Positions 8,733 to 18,300 of a stretch of DNA of 64,000 bases are shown piece after piece. Under the pieces are notes generated by a model that ran no database searches, had not been told where the DNA came from, and was given only the letters and a program-made list of their open reading frames with translations. The stretch is from assembly GCA_024234265.1 (NCBI GenBank), contig JACKOM010000005.1, positions 153,840 to 217,839 on the forward strand, written 5' to 3'. Each line of letters starts with the position of its first letter. The stretch's first letter is position 1. The DNA comes from Oceanospirillaceae bacterium (GTDB taxonomy: Bacteria; Pseudomonadota; Gammaproteobacteria; Pseudomonadales; Oceanobacteraceae). The translations under genes were made by a program, and so were the position numbers.

Positions 8733-9548
8733 TCAGAGATCCAATTCCAGCCAGATGGGCGCGTGATCAGAAGGTTTATCCATGCCGCGGATCGCATAAT
8801 CAATATCGGCAGCCTTAATGTGGGGCACAAGGTTGTTCGACACCAGAATTAAATCAATGCGCAGGCCACGTTTGGGTTCATCCTCAAAGCCCTTGCTGCG
8901 GTAATCAAACCAACTGAATTTATCTGTGCTGCCAGGGTGCAAATGGCGATAGCTATCCGTCAGGCCAAATTGCAGCAGGGTATTCAGCCACTCGCGCTCT
9001 TCGGGTAAAAACGAACATTTACCGGTTTTTAACCAACGTTTGGCATTGGCTTCACCTATACCAATATCCAAATCCGTATGGGAGATATTCATATCACCCA
9101 TCACGATCAGCCAGTCATCGGCAGTGAAGTTTTCCGTTAAATAGCGTTGCAGGTCCGCGTAAAAAGCCCGTTTGGCCGGATATTTAAGGGGGTGGTCCTG
9201 GCTTTCGCCCTGGGGAAAATAACCATTAATTACGTGCAAAGTTTTGCCCGAAGCCGTGGCATAACTGCAGTGAATAAAACGACGCTGGGCTTCGCTGTCA
9301 TCCCATGGGTAGGCTTTCTGGCAGGCGAGGGGCGCTTGTTTGCTGAGCAGGGCCACACCGTAATGACTTTTTTGCCCGTGCACTTCGCTGTGCCAGCCTA
9401 GGGGGCGGATATCTGCTTCCGGGTATTGGCTGTTTTCTGCCTTAACTTCCTGCAGACCCAGAATATCGGGCTGCAAATCCCGGGTGATAGCTTCCATCTG
9501 ATGTTGTCTGGCGCGAATACCATTCACGTTAAAAGATACTATCTTCAC
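8733..9548 (-). CDS. xthA: Exodeoxyribonuclease III (AP endonuclease)
   Basis: 271 aa, close to E. coli ExoIII (268 aa). Endonuclease/exonuclease/phosphatase-fold motifs are present in order: MKIVSFNVNGIRAR at the N-terminus, LQEVKAE (metal-binding Glu), GDMNISHTDLDIG (Asn/Asp of the active site) and the C-terminal SDHAPIWLEL (catalytic Asp-His). It cuts DNA at abasic sites and trims 3' ends in base-excision repair in the cytoplasm. It stands alone on the minus strand, back to back with the DUF350 gene, and shares a terminator with the Ton operon. Confidence 0.95.
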   Translation of the reverse strand: MKIVSFNVNGIRARQHQMEAITRDLQPDILGLQEVKAENSQYPEADIRPLGWHSEVHGQKSHYGVALLSKQAPLACQKAYPWDDSEAQRRFIHCSYATASGKTLHVINGYFPQGESQDHPLKYPAKRAFYADLQRYLTENFTADDWLIVMGDMNISHTDLDIGIGEANAKRWLKTGKCSFLPEEREWLNTLLQFGLTDSYRHLHPGSTDKFSWFDYRSKGFEDEPKRGLRIDLILVSNNLVPHIKAADIDYAIRGMDKPSDHAPIWLELDL

Positions 9549-9630
9549 CCTTGATCCCCATGACTTTGTGGCAAAAAAACGTCATTATACTGACCCTCAC
9601 TTCTGATGCCACGGATACCCCGTTACCGCG

Positions 9631-10473
9631 ATGAATCCCGCCTATTTTCAGTTTATTTTGATCGATTTACTGGCTGTACTGACCCTGGTATTAACCATGC
9701 GTTGGTTAAACCGCACCTGGTTGCACAATAAAACCGCGCGCAGCGGTGGTATTAATATCGACTCAGCCGCCAGCATGCTGGCCCTCGCCATTGCACTCTC
9801 GGGTGTTACTGCCGGTGAATTCAGTCTGACCCTCTGGTCTGAATGGGTATTGGTGACCAGCTACGGCATTTTTGCGATTTTATTCTTACGCCTTGGCGCA
9901 ATCTTTTTGGATAAATGGGTGTTGCCAACCTTAAAACTCAACGATGAGCTGGAAGGTGGTAATACCTCCGCAGCCTATCTTATGGGTGCGCATTTAATCG
10001 GTACGGCAATCATTCTGCGTGCCGCCATGGAATGGGTTGCGGCGGATGTAAACCTGAATTTCCAGGATATGGCCCTCAGTTTTCTGGCCCTGTTCTGCGG
10101 TTTTGTCATTTCCCAGATTCTGCTCGCCTTTGAAGCGCGTATTCGTCTCTCCATGGGGCAGGAGCGTATCGTCAGCGCCATTACCAATGGTGATCAGGGC
10201 CAAACCCTGCGGGCCTGCGCCCAGCATATTGGTGCTGCCCTGGCGATTACCGGTGGCGCCCATTTTGCGGCATCACTCGAATTTGAACTGACGTTATCAG
10301 CCCTGGCCTGGCTGCTCAGCTCCGTGCTGTTTTTACTGGCCTACATGGGACTGACCAGTTTGTCGGCGCGCATTATTATTGCGGCGGGGGATGAACAGGC
10401 CGATGCACGCCCGTTAATTGAAAGCGCTATTTACCTGGGATGGGGCTTGATACTGCCGGCCCTGGCCAGTTAA
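9631..10473 (+). CDS. DUF350 integral membrane protein
   Basis: 280 aa, almost wholly hydrophobic, with about eight predicted helices. The sequence falls into two similar halves, each with a pattern of the type AYLMGAHLIGTAIILRAAM / GAALAITGGAHFAASL. That duplicated small membrane unit is how the DUF350 family is built. Family members are found beside stress and lipid genes; the function is unknown. It is a single-gene unit with a terminator 11 nt after the stop and is divergent from xthA. Confidence 0.75.
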   Translation: MNPAYFQFILIDLLAVLTLVLTMRWLNRTWLHNKTARSGGINIDSAASMLALAIALSGVTAGEFSLTLWSEWVLVTSYGIFAILFLRLGAIFLDKWVLPTLKLNDELEGGNTSAAYLMGAHLIGTAIILRAAMEWVAADVNLNFQDMALSFLALFCGFVISQILLAFEARIRLSMGQERIVSAITNGDQGQTLRACAQHIGAALAITGGAHFAASLEFELTLSALAWLLSSVLFLLAYMGLTSLSARIIIAAGDEQADARPLIESAIYLGWGLILPALAS

Positions 10474-10484
10474 GAACAAATAAT

Positions 10485-10509
10485 AAAGCGGGCAAAGCCC
10501 GCTTTTTTT
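10485..10509 (+). terminator. Intrinsic terminator after DUF350 gene
   Basis: Stem AAAGCGGGC (10485-10493) and GCCCGCTTT (10497-10505), loop AAA, followed by a run of T to 10509. It lies between the DUF350 stop and the EamA start. Confidence 0.88.
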
Positions 10510-10532
10510 ATCTCACTATTTTCGGAGCCACA

Positions 10533-11426
10533 ATGCCACTCGCCAATGTCTGGCTGCTGGTGATTATCAGCACATTTTTCTGGGGCACAAACTTTAATGC
10601 CGCCCAGGCCCTTGCCGGCGAAGTAGCACCACTCACTGCCGCAGCCGAACGATTTTTTATTGCCCTGGTGATTTTCAGTGCCATGCGCCTCTATACCGGA
10701 CGTGCGGAATCCCAGATAGGCGTGGGTGATATGGCACGCATGATTCCACTCGGCATTCTCGGGGTGTTTGGTTTTAACTACGCGTTTTTTACCGCATTAC
10801 ACACCACCACCGCCCTGAATGGCGCGCTTATTATGGCTCTGTCGCCCATGGTCTCAACCCAGCTTTCCGTGTGGATGCTCGGCACCCGCATCAGCCGTGC
10901 CCAATATGCCGGTATGGTGTTTGCGTTTATGGGGGTGGCACTGGTTGTGACCGCTGGGCATTTCACCCAATTAAAGGTCGCCACCGGGGATTTTTGGATG
11001 TTGCTCGCCTGCCTGGTATGGAGCTTGTACAGCGTAGGTTCTAAGCGTTTTGCGCCGCATATTCCGTCCATGCAATTCGCCCGCTGGACAGTCAGCACAG
11101 GCGCCATCAGCCTGATGCTGGCGGCATTGTTACTGGAAAACCCCTTGCGGGATATTCCGCAGTTGCCCGTGCACTCACATGTTATTTTGCTGTATATGGG
11201 TGTTTGCGGCTCAGTGTTGGCCTACATCTATTGGTTAAAAGGTGTGCAGCAGCTCGGGCCGGATAAATCTGCCATCGCGTTTAACCTGGTACCGGTTTTT
11301 ACCTTGTTAGCGAGCCTGGTGATGGGGGTTATACCGGGTATTTTTCAGATTATCGGTTTGTTGTTGGTGTTTGTGGGGGTTGCGCTGTTCACCGGCTGGC
11401 GCCCAAAACGCAAAATTCCACAATAA
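10533..11426 (+). CDS. EamA/DMT-family membrane transporter
   Basis: 297 aa, ten predicted membrane helices in two EamA repeats, as in drug/metabolite transporters such as RhaT or YdcZ relatives. The first repeat starts VWLLVIISTFFWGTNF and the second WMLLACLVWSLYSVGSKR; the conserved proline-rich helix ends (ALSPMVSTQLSV, FNLVPVFTLLASL) are visible. Probably an inner-membrane exporter of a small metabolite; the substrate is unknown. ATG 10533 is used because GGAG lies 5 nt upstream; a longer frame open to 10440 would run through the terminator. It is a monocistronic unit. Confidence 0.87.
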   Translation: MPLANVWLLVIISTFFWGTNFNAAQALAGEVAPLTAAAERFFIALVIFSAMRLYTGRAESQIGVGDMARMIPLGILGVFGFNYAFFTALHTTTALNGALIMALSPMVSTQLSVWMLGTRISRAQYAGMVFAFMGVALVVTAGHFTQLKVATGDFWMLLACLVWSLYSVGSKRFAPHIPSMQFARWTVSTGAISLMLAALLLENPLRDIPQLPVHSHVILLYMGVCGSVLAYIYWLKGVQQLGPDKSAIAFNLVPVFTLLASLVMGVIPGIFQIIGLLLVFVGVALFTGWRPKRKIPQ

Positions 11427-11436
11427 AACGGGCAAT

Positions 11437-11463
11437 AAAAAAGCGGGCATTGCCCGCTTTTTT
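11437..11463. terminator. Bidirectional intrinsic terminator, EamA gene / thiI
   Basis: Perfect 12-bp stem AAAAAAGCGGGC (11437-11448) and GCCCGCTTTTTT (11452-11463) with an ATT loop, between the two convergent genes. Confidence 0.92.
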
Positions 11464-11471
11464 ATTTCAGC

Positions 11472-12938
11472 TTATTTATCTTTTTTCGGTTTATACACGC
11501 GGATATTAGTGCGGCCATCCTGGGTCATTTGCTGCGCATGCAGCTGACTCATGGTGCCTTTTTCACAGTAGAGCAGGTAGGTTTTATCATCCGGTAATTC
11601 TTTAATGCGTTTACCCAGCTCGTAAAACGGAATTTTTAATACCGTGTTATTGGTTAATTGCAGGGGCTTGGCTTCTTCTTCCGCCGGTGCGCGCACATCG
11701 ATGATCACATCACTTGCTGCCGGGATTTCCACCAAAGTCACATCCATCAGACCCTGCTGGGTTTCCAGCACATCGGCCACACGCTGAATGCGGGCGGCGG
11801 CGATTGCGGCATCAAGCACGGCAAAATCAAAATTAGCTTCTTCAGCCTCTACCTTGCGCGGTTCCGCTTTAACCGTAGGGTTCACGGAAATCACACCGCA
11901 GAATTCCGGCATACTGGCAGCAAAATCATGGGTGCCGATCACGCGGCAGGTGTCGATGATGTCCTGTTTATCCCAGGTCACTAACGGGCGCAGCACCAGG
12001 GTTTGCGTCACGCTGTCGATCACCGACAGGTTACGCAGGGTTTGGCTGGAAACCTGGGCAACGGCTTCGCCGGTCACCAGGGCTTCCACCTTTTTCATAT
12101 CTTTAGCCACTTCACTCGCGGCGCGCAGCATCATGCGTTTTAAAATCACGCCCATGTAGGCGTTATCCACGTTTTTAAGGATTTCGCCGACCACATCCTC
12201 AAACGGAATGGTCACAAAATTCACGTTGTGGGAGCTGCCAAACTTGCTCCACAGGTAGTGGGCAACCTGTTTAACACCCACCTCGTGTGCGTTGCCCCCC
12301 AGATTGAAAAAACAGAAGTGGGTCAGCAGGCCGCGCTTCATCATCAGGTAACTGGAAACGTTGGAGTCAAAACCACCGGAAATCAGCGACAGTACCGCAT
12401 CCTGGGTGCCGAGGGGGAAACCGCCCAGACCTTTGCGGGTTTCACGCACAATGAAAACCTTGTCCTGTTTGATTTCAATTTTCACTTCAATATCGGGATC
12501 GGTCAGGCGCACACCCGCGGCTTCAGTATTTTGTCTCAGGCCTCCGCCGACATATTTTTCCATATCCAGGGAAGTGAAGTCGTGGCGACCGGCGCGTTTA
12601 ACCCGCACAGAGAAATATTTGCCCTTCAGTTGATGGGCGTAGTGGCGCAGGGCAGCCTGATAAACACCGTCAAAATCCACCAGTGGCAGTGCATCTACAG
12701 CGAGTACTTTGGCAATGCCGGGGATGCTGGTCAGCACATCCATAATGCGCTCACACAGGGCTTCATCCTGGCTTTCGGTGGTGACTTCGATGTTGTCCCA
12801 AACGCCTTGCACGATAGCGTCAATCTGGGCATTGTTGAGAACGGCTTTGATGTTACGGCGCAGCTGCGTGATAAAACGCTTGCGCACCGGTTTGGATTTA
12901 ATCGTGATCTCTGGGAAGAGTTTGATGATGAACTTCAT
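11472..12938 (-). CDS. thiI: tRNA uracil 4-sulfurtransferase ThiI with rhodanese domain
   Basis: 488 aa, like E. coli ThiI (482 aa). Order: ferredoxin-like plus THUMP domain (about 1-165, MKFIIKLFPEITIKSKPVRK), PP-loop ATPase with LISGGFDSNVSSYLMM (about 185-200), and a C-terminal rhodanese domain (about 390-488) with the persulfide cysteine in TYLLYCEKGTMSQL. It makes 4-thiouridine in tRNA and, because the rhodanese domain is present, can also supply sulfur for the thiazole of thiamine. ATG 12938 is chosen as it gives the canonical N-terminus; an extension to 13016 adds an unrelated leader. It is divergent from phaB. Confidence 0.96.
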   Translation of the reverse strand: MKFIIKLFPEITIKSKPVRKRFITQLRRNIKAVLNNAQIDAIVQGVWDNIEVTTESQDEALCERIMDVLTSIPGIAKVLAVDALPLVDFDGVYQAALRHYAHQLKGKYFSVRVKRAGRHDFTSLDMEKYVGGGLRQNTEAAGVRLTDPDIEVKIEIKQDKVFIVRETRKGLGGFPLGTQDAVLSLISGGFDSNVSSYLMMKRGLLTHFCFFNLGGNAHEVGVKQVAHYLWSKFGSSHNVNFVTIPFEDVVGEILKNVDNAYMGVILKRMMLRAASEVAKDMKKVEALVTGEAVAQVSSQTLRNLSVIDSVTQTLVLRPLVTWDKQDIIDTCRVIGTHDFAASMPEFCGVISVNPTVKAEPRKVEAEEANFDFAVLDAAIAAARIQRVADVLETQQGLMDVTLVEIPAASDVIIDVRAPAEEEAKPLQLTNNTVLKIPFYELGKRIKELPDDKTYLLYCEKGTMSQLHAQQMTQDGRTNIRVYKPKKDK

Positions 12939-13113
12939 GGGCCGGTCTCTGTGCCTTTCAAAAAGCCGCGCATTATACAGCAAGCTCTCGCCTACATAAA
13001 AAGAACAATAAGCCATACATGTCAGTCCGCAGTCGGCATGGAAGACCCCTTAATGGTCACGCAACCGTCATTTGTGCCCATTAGGGTTACAAACTCACCA
13101 CAAGGAGATTCAC

Positions 13114-13863
13114 ATGGAAAAGAAACGCATTGCGCTCGTGACAGGTGGTACAGGCGGTATTGGTACCTATATCTGCCGGGAGTTAGCCAACAAGGGCTAT
13201 CAGGTAGTCGCTGGTTATTACAGCAACGGCAACAAGGACAGGGCCGTTGAATGGCAGAAAGAGCAGGCCCGTGATGGTTACGACATTGCGATCGCCTTTG
13301 CCGATATCCGTGATTACGCCTCCTGCGAAGCTTGCATCGATGGCATCACCAAAGAAATGGGCACCATTGATATTCTGGTAAACAACGCCGGTATCACCCG
13401 CGATACCACCTTCCGTAAGATGCAGCCCTACCAGTGGCATGAGGTTATCGACGCCAACCTGAGTAGCATGTTTAACGTGACCCGTCTGGTGATCAACGGC
13501 ATGCTCGACCAGAACTTCGGTCGCATCATCAATATTTCATCCGTGAACGGCCAGAAAGGTCAGTTTGGCCAGGCAAACTATTCAGCCGCCAAAGCCGGTA
13601 TCCATGGTTTCACTAAGGCACTGGCCCAGGAAGTGGCGCGTAAGGGTGTTACCGTAAACACGGTTTCCCCGGGTTATATCGCCACCTCCATGATCATGGA
13701 GGTGGCGGAAGAAGTGCGTAATGAAATCCTCAAGGGCATTCCCGTGGGGCGTTTCGGTGCGCCGGAGGAAATCGCCCGGGTGGTGAGTTTCCTTGCAGCG
13801 GATGAATCCGGGTTTATTACCGGCTCCAACATTGCGGCCAACGGTGGTCAGCACATGTTTTGA
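13114..13863 (+). CDS. phaB: Acetoacetyl-CoA reductase (SDR family)
   Basis: 249 aa. The Rossmann motif TGGTGGIG is at residues 10-17, NNAGITRD (about 87-94) is the SDR stabilising motif, and the catalytic Ser (INISSVNGQKGQFGQ), Tyr and Lys (YSAAKAG) are present. The GITRD and VNGQKGQFGQ segments and the C-terminal NGGQHMF are typical of PhaB, which reduces acetoacetyl-CoA to (R)-3-hydroxybutyryl-CoA for polyhydroxybutyrate synthesis, rather than of FabG. AAGGAG lies 7 nt before ATG 13114. There is no phaA or phaC in the window, so it stands alone. FabG is the alternative, less likely. Confidence 0.9.
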   Translation: MEKKRIALVTGGTGGIGTYICRELANKGYQVVAGYYSNGNKDRAVEWQKEQARDGYDIAIAFADIRDYASCEACIDGITKEMGTIDILVNNAGITRDTTFRKMQPYQWHEVIDANLSSMFNVTRLVINGMLDQNFGRIINISSVNGQKGQFGQANYSAAKAGIHGFTKALAQEVARKGVTVNTVSPGYIATSMIMEVAEEVRNEILKGIPVGRFGAPEEIARVVSFLAADESGFITGSNIAANGGQHMF

Positions 13864-13878
13864 TGTGCGATATACAGT

Positions 13879-14052
13879 CAAAAAACGCGCCTTCAGAGGC
13901 CATGTAAAAACTATCTGCGTTGTCAGAACTTTGTTAAAAACGAACTCAGAATGCTCATTTATGATCTATAAACTGCGCTTTTTCGCTCGTTTTTGCCTTG
14001 CTCTGACTGCCTCGCTAACGTTTTTACGCAGCCTCTTTAGGCGCGTTTTTTG
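13879..14052. repeat. 174-bp imperfect palindrome (MITE-like element) between phaB and recombinase
   Basis: The outer arms, 13879-13900 and 14031-14052, are 22 bp long and match at 20 positions when one is reverse-complemented; they begin CAAAAAACGCGCCT and end AGGCGCGTTTTTTG. Inside, both arms carry GTAAAAAC, GTCAGA and AAAAACGA in matching order. The centre is a near-palindrome around GATC at 13963-13966 (TTTATGATCTATAAA). The whole stretch can fold into one long interrupted hairpin. Gene-free, non-coding palindromes of this kind with a TTTA-GATC-like centre are dispersed elements in many gammaproteobacteria (recalled, not checked). It may also terminate both flanking genes. Confidence 0.75.
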
Positions 14053-14061
14053 TTTGGGTGA

Positions 14062-15285
14062 CTATTCGTGGGCTTCCCGTTTGATCTTTTTATTACGCCC
14101 TGAGGCGTGGCGCTCGCGCAGTTCGCTGTCGATGTATTTGTCCGTGGTGGCCATACTGCTGTGGCCGGCATCTTCTTTCACATGCTCGCGGGGGCGCAGT
14201 TTTACATCCTCTGAAATTCCGGTATGGCGCAGCCAGTGCACGGTAGCGCTGCGCAGTTCCGTGGCTTCATCCTCCAGCCCTTCGCTGCGCATCTTTTCAA
14301 AGGTCATATCAAACACACTTTGCACCAGATAGCGTATCTGCCGGGTACTGGTCACCGGGCCGGTACCATGCAATTTACTGACTAAGGGCAGCTGCTCGCC
14401 TGGATAGGGCAGCGATGTTAACCCCAGACTGCGGCGGTAGCGTTTCAGGGCGGCGAGCATGGCATCGGATACAGTAATCATGCGCGCTTTGTTGCCTTTA
14501 CCCACCACGTGAAACCACCAGTTGTGGTCGTGATCGACGCGAAAATCCCCCATCACAGGGGTAGAGCGTTCATCAGCCACCAGCTCTGAAATACGCAAAT
14601 ACATGCCCAGCAGGCAATTGATGATAAACAGGGTGCGTTCGTGTTCGGGGTCGGCATCGGCCAGTTGCTCTGCAACCCCCAGCACATAATCCCACTGGAA
14701 GTTGGAAATGCGCCGGATAGGCTCGCGGTTCTGGGATTTCTGCAAAAACTTACTTTTTTGGCGAATCAGGGCAACCGGGTTGCTGCTGCAGTATTGCTCC
14801 TGAATCAGGTAGTTAAAAAACGAGGATAAAATCGCAAAAATCGCCTGCAGGGCTTTTTGAGAAAGGCTGTGGCTGTGTACCTCGGGCTGGTTCTTTTTCT
14901 GACTGATCACAAAAGGCCGCCATTCGGGGTTGGCTTCGCGCTGGCCATTGTGATTGCGAAAGCGCGCGCATTGTTTGTCACCGGTCCAGCTGGGTGGTGG
15001 GTCCATGCAAAACTGCACAAAGGCTTCGATATCCTCGCGGCGCAGCTTGTTAAGATTGGTATCGCGCACCCCCCAGGTCCATTGCAGCAGGCGTTCCACC
15101 TCACGGCGGTAGGCATTAAATGTGGCGGTGGAACCGTTGTAACTGAACAGAAATTTAGCCGAATGGGCCATATCCCAGCGCTGCTCGGGCTTGAGCGACA
15201 GGCCCGCAGTCAGGGCATCGGGGTTCAGAAAAGGATCGGACCAGTAGTCCAGGTTATCGAAAATGGGTTGGGGCGATGTTTTCAC
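14062..15285 (-). CDS. Lone tyrosine recombinase/integrase
   Basis: About 407 aa. The N-terminal SAM-like core-binding region (about 45-170) is followed by the phage-integrase catalytic domain: Arg231 (YLRISELVADE), Lys (VGKGNKARMI, about 263), His350 and Arg353 (HWLRHTG), His375 (AGHSSMATTDKYID) and nucleophile Tyr384. All catalytic residues are intact, so it should be an active site-specific recombinase. It is longer than XerC/XerD (about 300 aa). GTG 15285 is preferred because AAGGA lies 7 nt upstream; ATG 15312 is in frame but has no ribosome site and sits against a terminator. No excisionase, cargo or attachment sites were recognised. Its end lies 9 bp from the 174-bp palindrome. Confidence 0.87.
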   Translation of the reverse strand: MKTSPQPIFDNLDYWSDPFLNPDALTAGLSLKPEQRWDMAHSAKFLFSYNGSTATFNAYRREVERLLQWTWGVRDTNLNKLRREDIEAFVQFCMDPPPSWTGDKQCARFRNHNGQREANPEWRPFVISQKKNQPEVHSHSLSQKALQAIFAILSSFFNYLIQEQYCSSNPVALIRQKSKFLQKSQNREPIRRISNFQWDYVLGVAEQLADADPEHERTLFIINCLLGMYLRISELVADERSTPVMGDFRVDHDHNWWFHVVGKGNKARMITVSDAMLAALKRYRRSLGLTSLPYPGEQLPLVSKLHGTGPVTSTRQIRYLVQSVFDMTFEKMRSEGLEDEATELRSATVHWLRHTGISEDVKLRPREHVKEDAGHSSMATTDKYIDSELRERHASGRNKKIKREAHE

Positions 15286-15322
15286 GGCAGATTCCTTAGC
15301 TGGCGTGATCATAACGGAAATT

Positions 15323-15367
15323 AAAAAACAAAACGCCCCTTGGCATCACTGCACAAGGGGCGTTTTG
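15323..15367 (-). terminator. Intrinsic terminator of the RND efflux operon
   Basis: Perfect 14-bp stem CAAAACGCCCCTTG (15329-15342) and CAAGGGGCGTTTTG (15354-15367) with an 11-nt loop. Read on the minus strand, it is followed by a run of six T (complement of 15323-15328). It insulates the recombinase gene from the efflux operon. Confidence 0.92.
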
Positions 15368-15381
15368 TTCAGCTTACTGGG

Positions 15382-18300
15382 TTATTGCGCTTCGGCAATC
15401 GCCTTGGGTTTACCCGCAATCAGCGTATAGAAGGCTGGCACCACAAACAGGGTGAGCAGGGTACCGAAGGTCATGCCACCGACGATTACCCAGCCGATCT
15501 GTGAGCGGCTCTCCGCACCTGCGCCGGTCGCCAGCGCAAGCGGGATTGCACCTAACACCATGGCGGCCGTGGTCATCAGAATCGGACGCAGACGCAGGGC
15601 GGCTGCTTCCATAACGGCATCCAGTTTGTTTTTACCGGCTTCCTGCAGCTGGTTAGCAAACTCCACAATCAGAATACCGTGTTTGGTAATCAGGCCGATC
15701 AGGGTTAACAAGCCAATCTGGCTGTACACGTTGAGCGAACCGCCGGTGAACTTCAGGGTCAGCAGGGCGCCCAGCAGGGCCGGCGGCACCGAAAGCATAA
15801 TAATCAGCGGGCCTTTGAAGCTTTCAAACTGCGCCGCCAGCACCAGATAGATAAACAGCAGGGCGAGGATAAACGTCAGCCCAAGGCCACTGCTGGAATC
15901 GCGGAATTCGCGGCTCTGGCCACCTAAGTCGGTCTGCACATCCACTTTTTGTTCGGCAGCTACCTGATTGACAGTATCCTGCACAAAGGCGAGGGCCTTG
16001 CTCAGATCAACCCCCGGGGCCAGGCTGGCCTGGATGGTGGCGGATTTAAGTTTGTTGAAGTGGTTAAGGGCCACAGGTGCAACGGTTTCATTCACCTTCA
16101 CCAGGTTGGCCAGCTGAATCATTTCACCGTTACTGCTGCGCACATAGATATTGGTGAGGTCCGCAGGGTTGCTGCGATCCACATCCGCCACCTGCATCAC
16201 CACATCGTATTGCTCGCCGTCCTTTTTAAAGCGTGTAGCGTTGCGCCCGGCCACCATGGTTTCCAGGGTGCGGCCAATTTCACTTACACCCACGCCCACA
16301 TCGGCGGCTTTATCACGCAGCACATCCAGGCTCAGCTCAGGTTTGTTGAGTTTTAAATCCACATCCGGCTGGGCAAACATGGGGTTAGTGTAAATAGCCC
16401 CCATTACCTGCTGCACCAGACCATTCAGCTGGTCGTAGTTGCCCGTGGTCTGAATTACAAACTCCACCGGACGGGACACTATGCTCTGCCCGAGGGAAGG
16501 CGGCAGCATAGGAAATGACATAGTACCGGTAATACCACCAAACATCGGTCCCATCAGGGACTGGGCAATATCCTGGGTAGAACGGTCACGCTCTTCCCAG
16601 TCACGCACCCCGAGGAAAGAAATGCTGTTGGTACTGGTCGGGAAACCCACGATCATGAAATAACGCTCCTGCTCTGGCACACCTGCGTAGATAGCCTCAA
16701 TCTGGCGTGCATATTTATCCACGTAGGCCACACTGGCGCCTTCGGGGGCAATCGAATAACCGATTAGCACACCACGGTCTTCCACGGGGGAAAGCTCTTC
16801 ACGCAGGGTGGTCAGCATCAGCCCCACGGCCACAATAGTGGTGATACCCAGCCCCATAATCACCAGGCGGTGACGAAGTGCCAGACCCAGCAGGCGCTGG
16901 TAAAAGCCGGTAATACCATTGAGCACTTCTTCGCCCTTGAGGTAGAACCAGTTAGGGTTGTGGTGCGCCTTGAGCAGCTTGGACGACAGCATAGGGGCGA
17001 GGGTAATCGCCACAAAGCCCGATACAATCACCGCGCCAGCCAGGGTCAGGGCAAATTCAGTGAAGAGTTTGCCGGTGCGTCCGGGGGTAAACGCAACCGG
17101 CGCAAACACCGCTGCCAGGGTGAAGGTCATGGCGATAACCGCAAAGCCGATTTCGCGCATGCCTTTAAATGCGGCCTGCAGTGGTTTCATACCTTCTTCG
17201 ATGTAACGGTAAATGTTCTCCAGCACAACTATGGCATCGTCCACCACCAGGCCGATCGCCAGCACCATGGCCAGCAGGGTCAGGGTGTTAATCGAGAAGC
17301 CAAACAGCTGCATCATGGCAAACGCGCCGATCAGGGATACCGGAATGGTCACCAGCGGGATCAGAGTTGCACGCCAGTCACGCAGAAAGAGGAAGATTAC
17401 CAGCGCCACCAGAATGATGGCCTCGATAATGGTCTGGTAAACCGCATCAATCGAACGGGAAATGAATACGGAGGAATCGTACGCAACCTGCACTTCCATG
17501 CCTTCAGGGAAGTTTTCCTGAATACGTGGCAGCAGCTCACGCACTGCGGCAGAAACGTCCAGCGGGTTGGCGGTGGATTGTTTTACCACACCCAGGGCAA
17601 CCGCATTCTGACCTTTGAAACGGGAAATCATGCGCTCATCCGCTGGGCCCACTTCAACCTTGGCCACATCGGCGATACGCACCAGATAACCGGCTTCTTT
17701 GCGCACTATGATGTCTTTAAATTCATCCGGCGTTTGCAGGTCGGTTTTGGTTAAGACGGTAAATTCACGCTCGGCGCTTTCGATACGTCCGGCCGGAATT
17801 TCCACGTTCTGGGCGCGCAGGGCGGCTTCCACATCGGCGGCGGTCACATGGGTTGCGGCCATGCGGTCGCGGTCCAGCCAGATGCGCATGGCATAACGGC
17901 GTTCACCCACAATCCGCACACTGGCAACACCCGGCAGGGTTTGCAGCGGGTCTTTTACACGGCGGTCGGCAAATTCAGTCACTTCCAGCGGCGTGTGTTT
18001 TGTACTGGAGAATGCCAGCCAGATAATCGGCTGGGCATCGGCCTCTACCTTGGCGACAACCGGCTCATCAATATCGTCCGGTAACTGGCCACGCACACGA
18101 CCCACACGGTCACGTACATCACTCGCGGCAGCATCCGGGTCGCGGTCGAGGTGGAAATACACAGTAATCTGGGATTTTTCCGCACGGCTGTTGGATGACA
18201 TATAGTCAATGCCTTCAATGCCGGAGAGGGAATCCTCCAGTATCTGGGTCACCTGGCTTTCAATAATGCTGGCGTTGGCACCGGCATAACTGGTTTCCAC

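Noticed and set aside
12228..13250. 340-aa open frame on the plus strand over thiI
   Set aside because: It is antisense to a clear ThiI, has no ribosome site or recognisable motif, and its 3' part runs out of frame into phaB.
13864..14061. Simple shared terminator as the only explanation of the phaB-recombinase inverted repeat
   Set aside because: The arms are 130 bp apart and the inner blocks are mirrored as well, so it is more than a standard hairpin, though it may still stop transcription.
14857..15324. Plus-strand open frame over the recombinase
   Set aside because: Antisense shadow; it runs into the RND terminator hairpin.
16870..17754. 294-aa plus-strand open frame inside the RND permease gene
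   Set aside because: The sequence is His/Gln/Arg-rich, low in complexity and matches no family; it mirrors the codon bias of the well-supported minus-strand gene.
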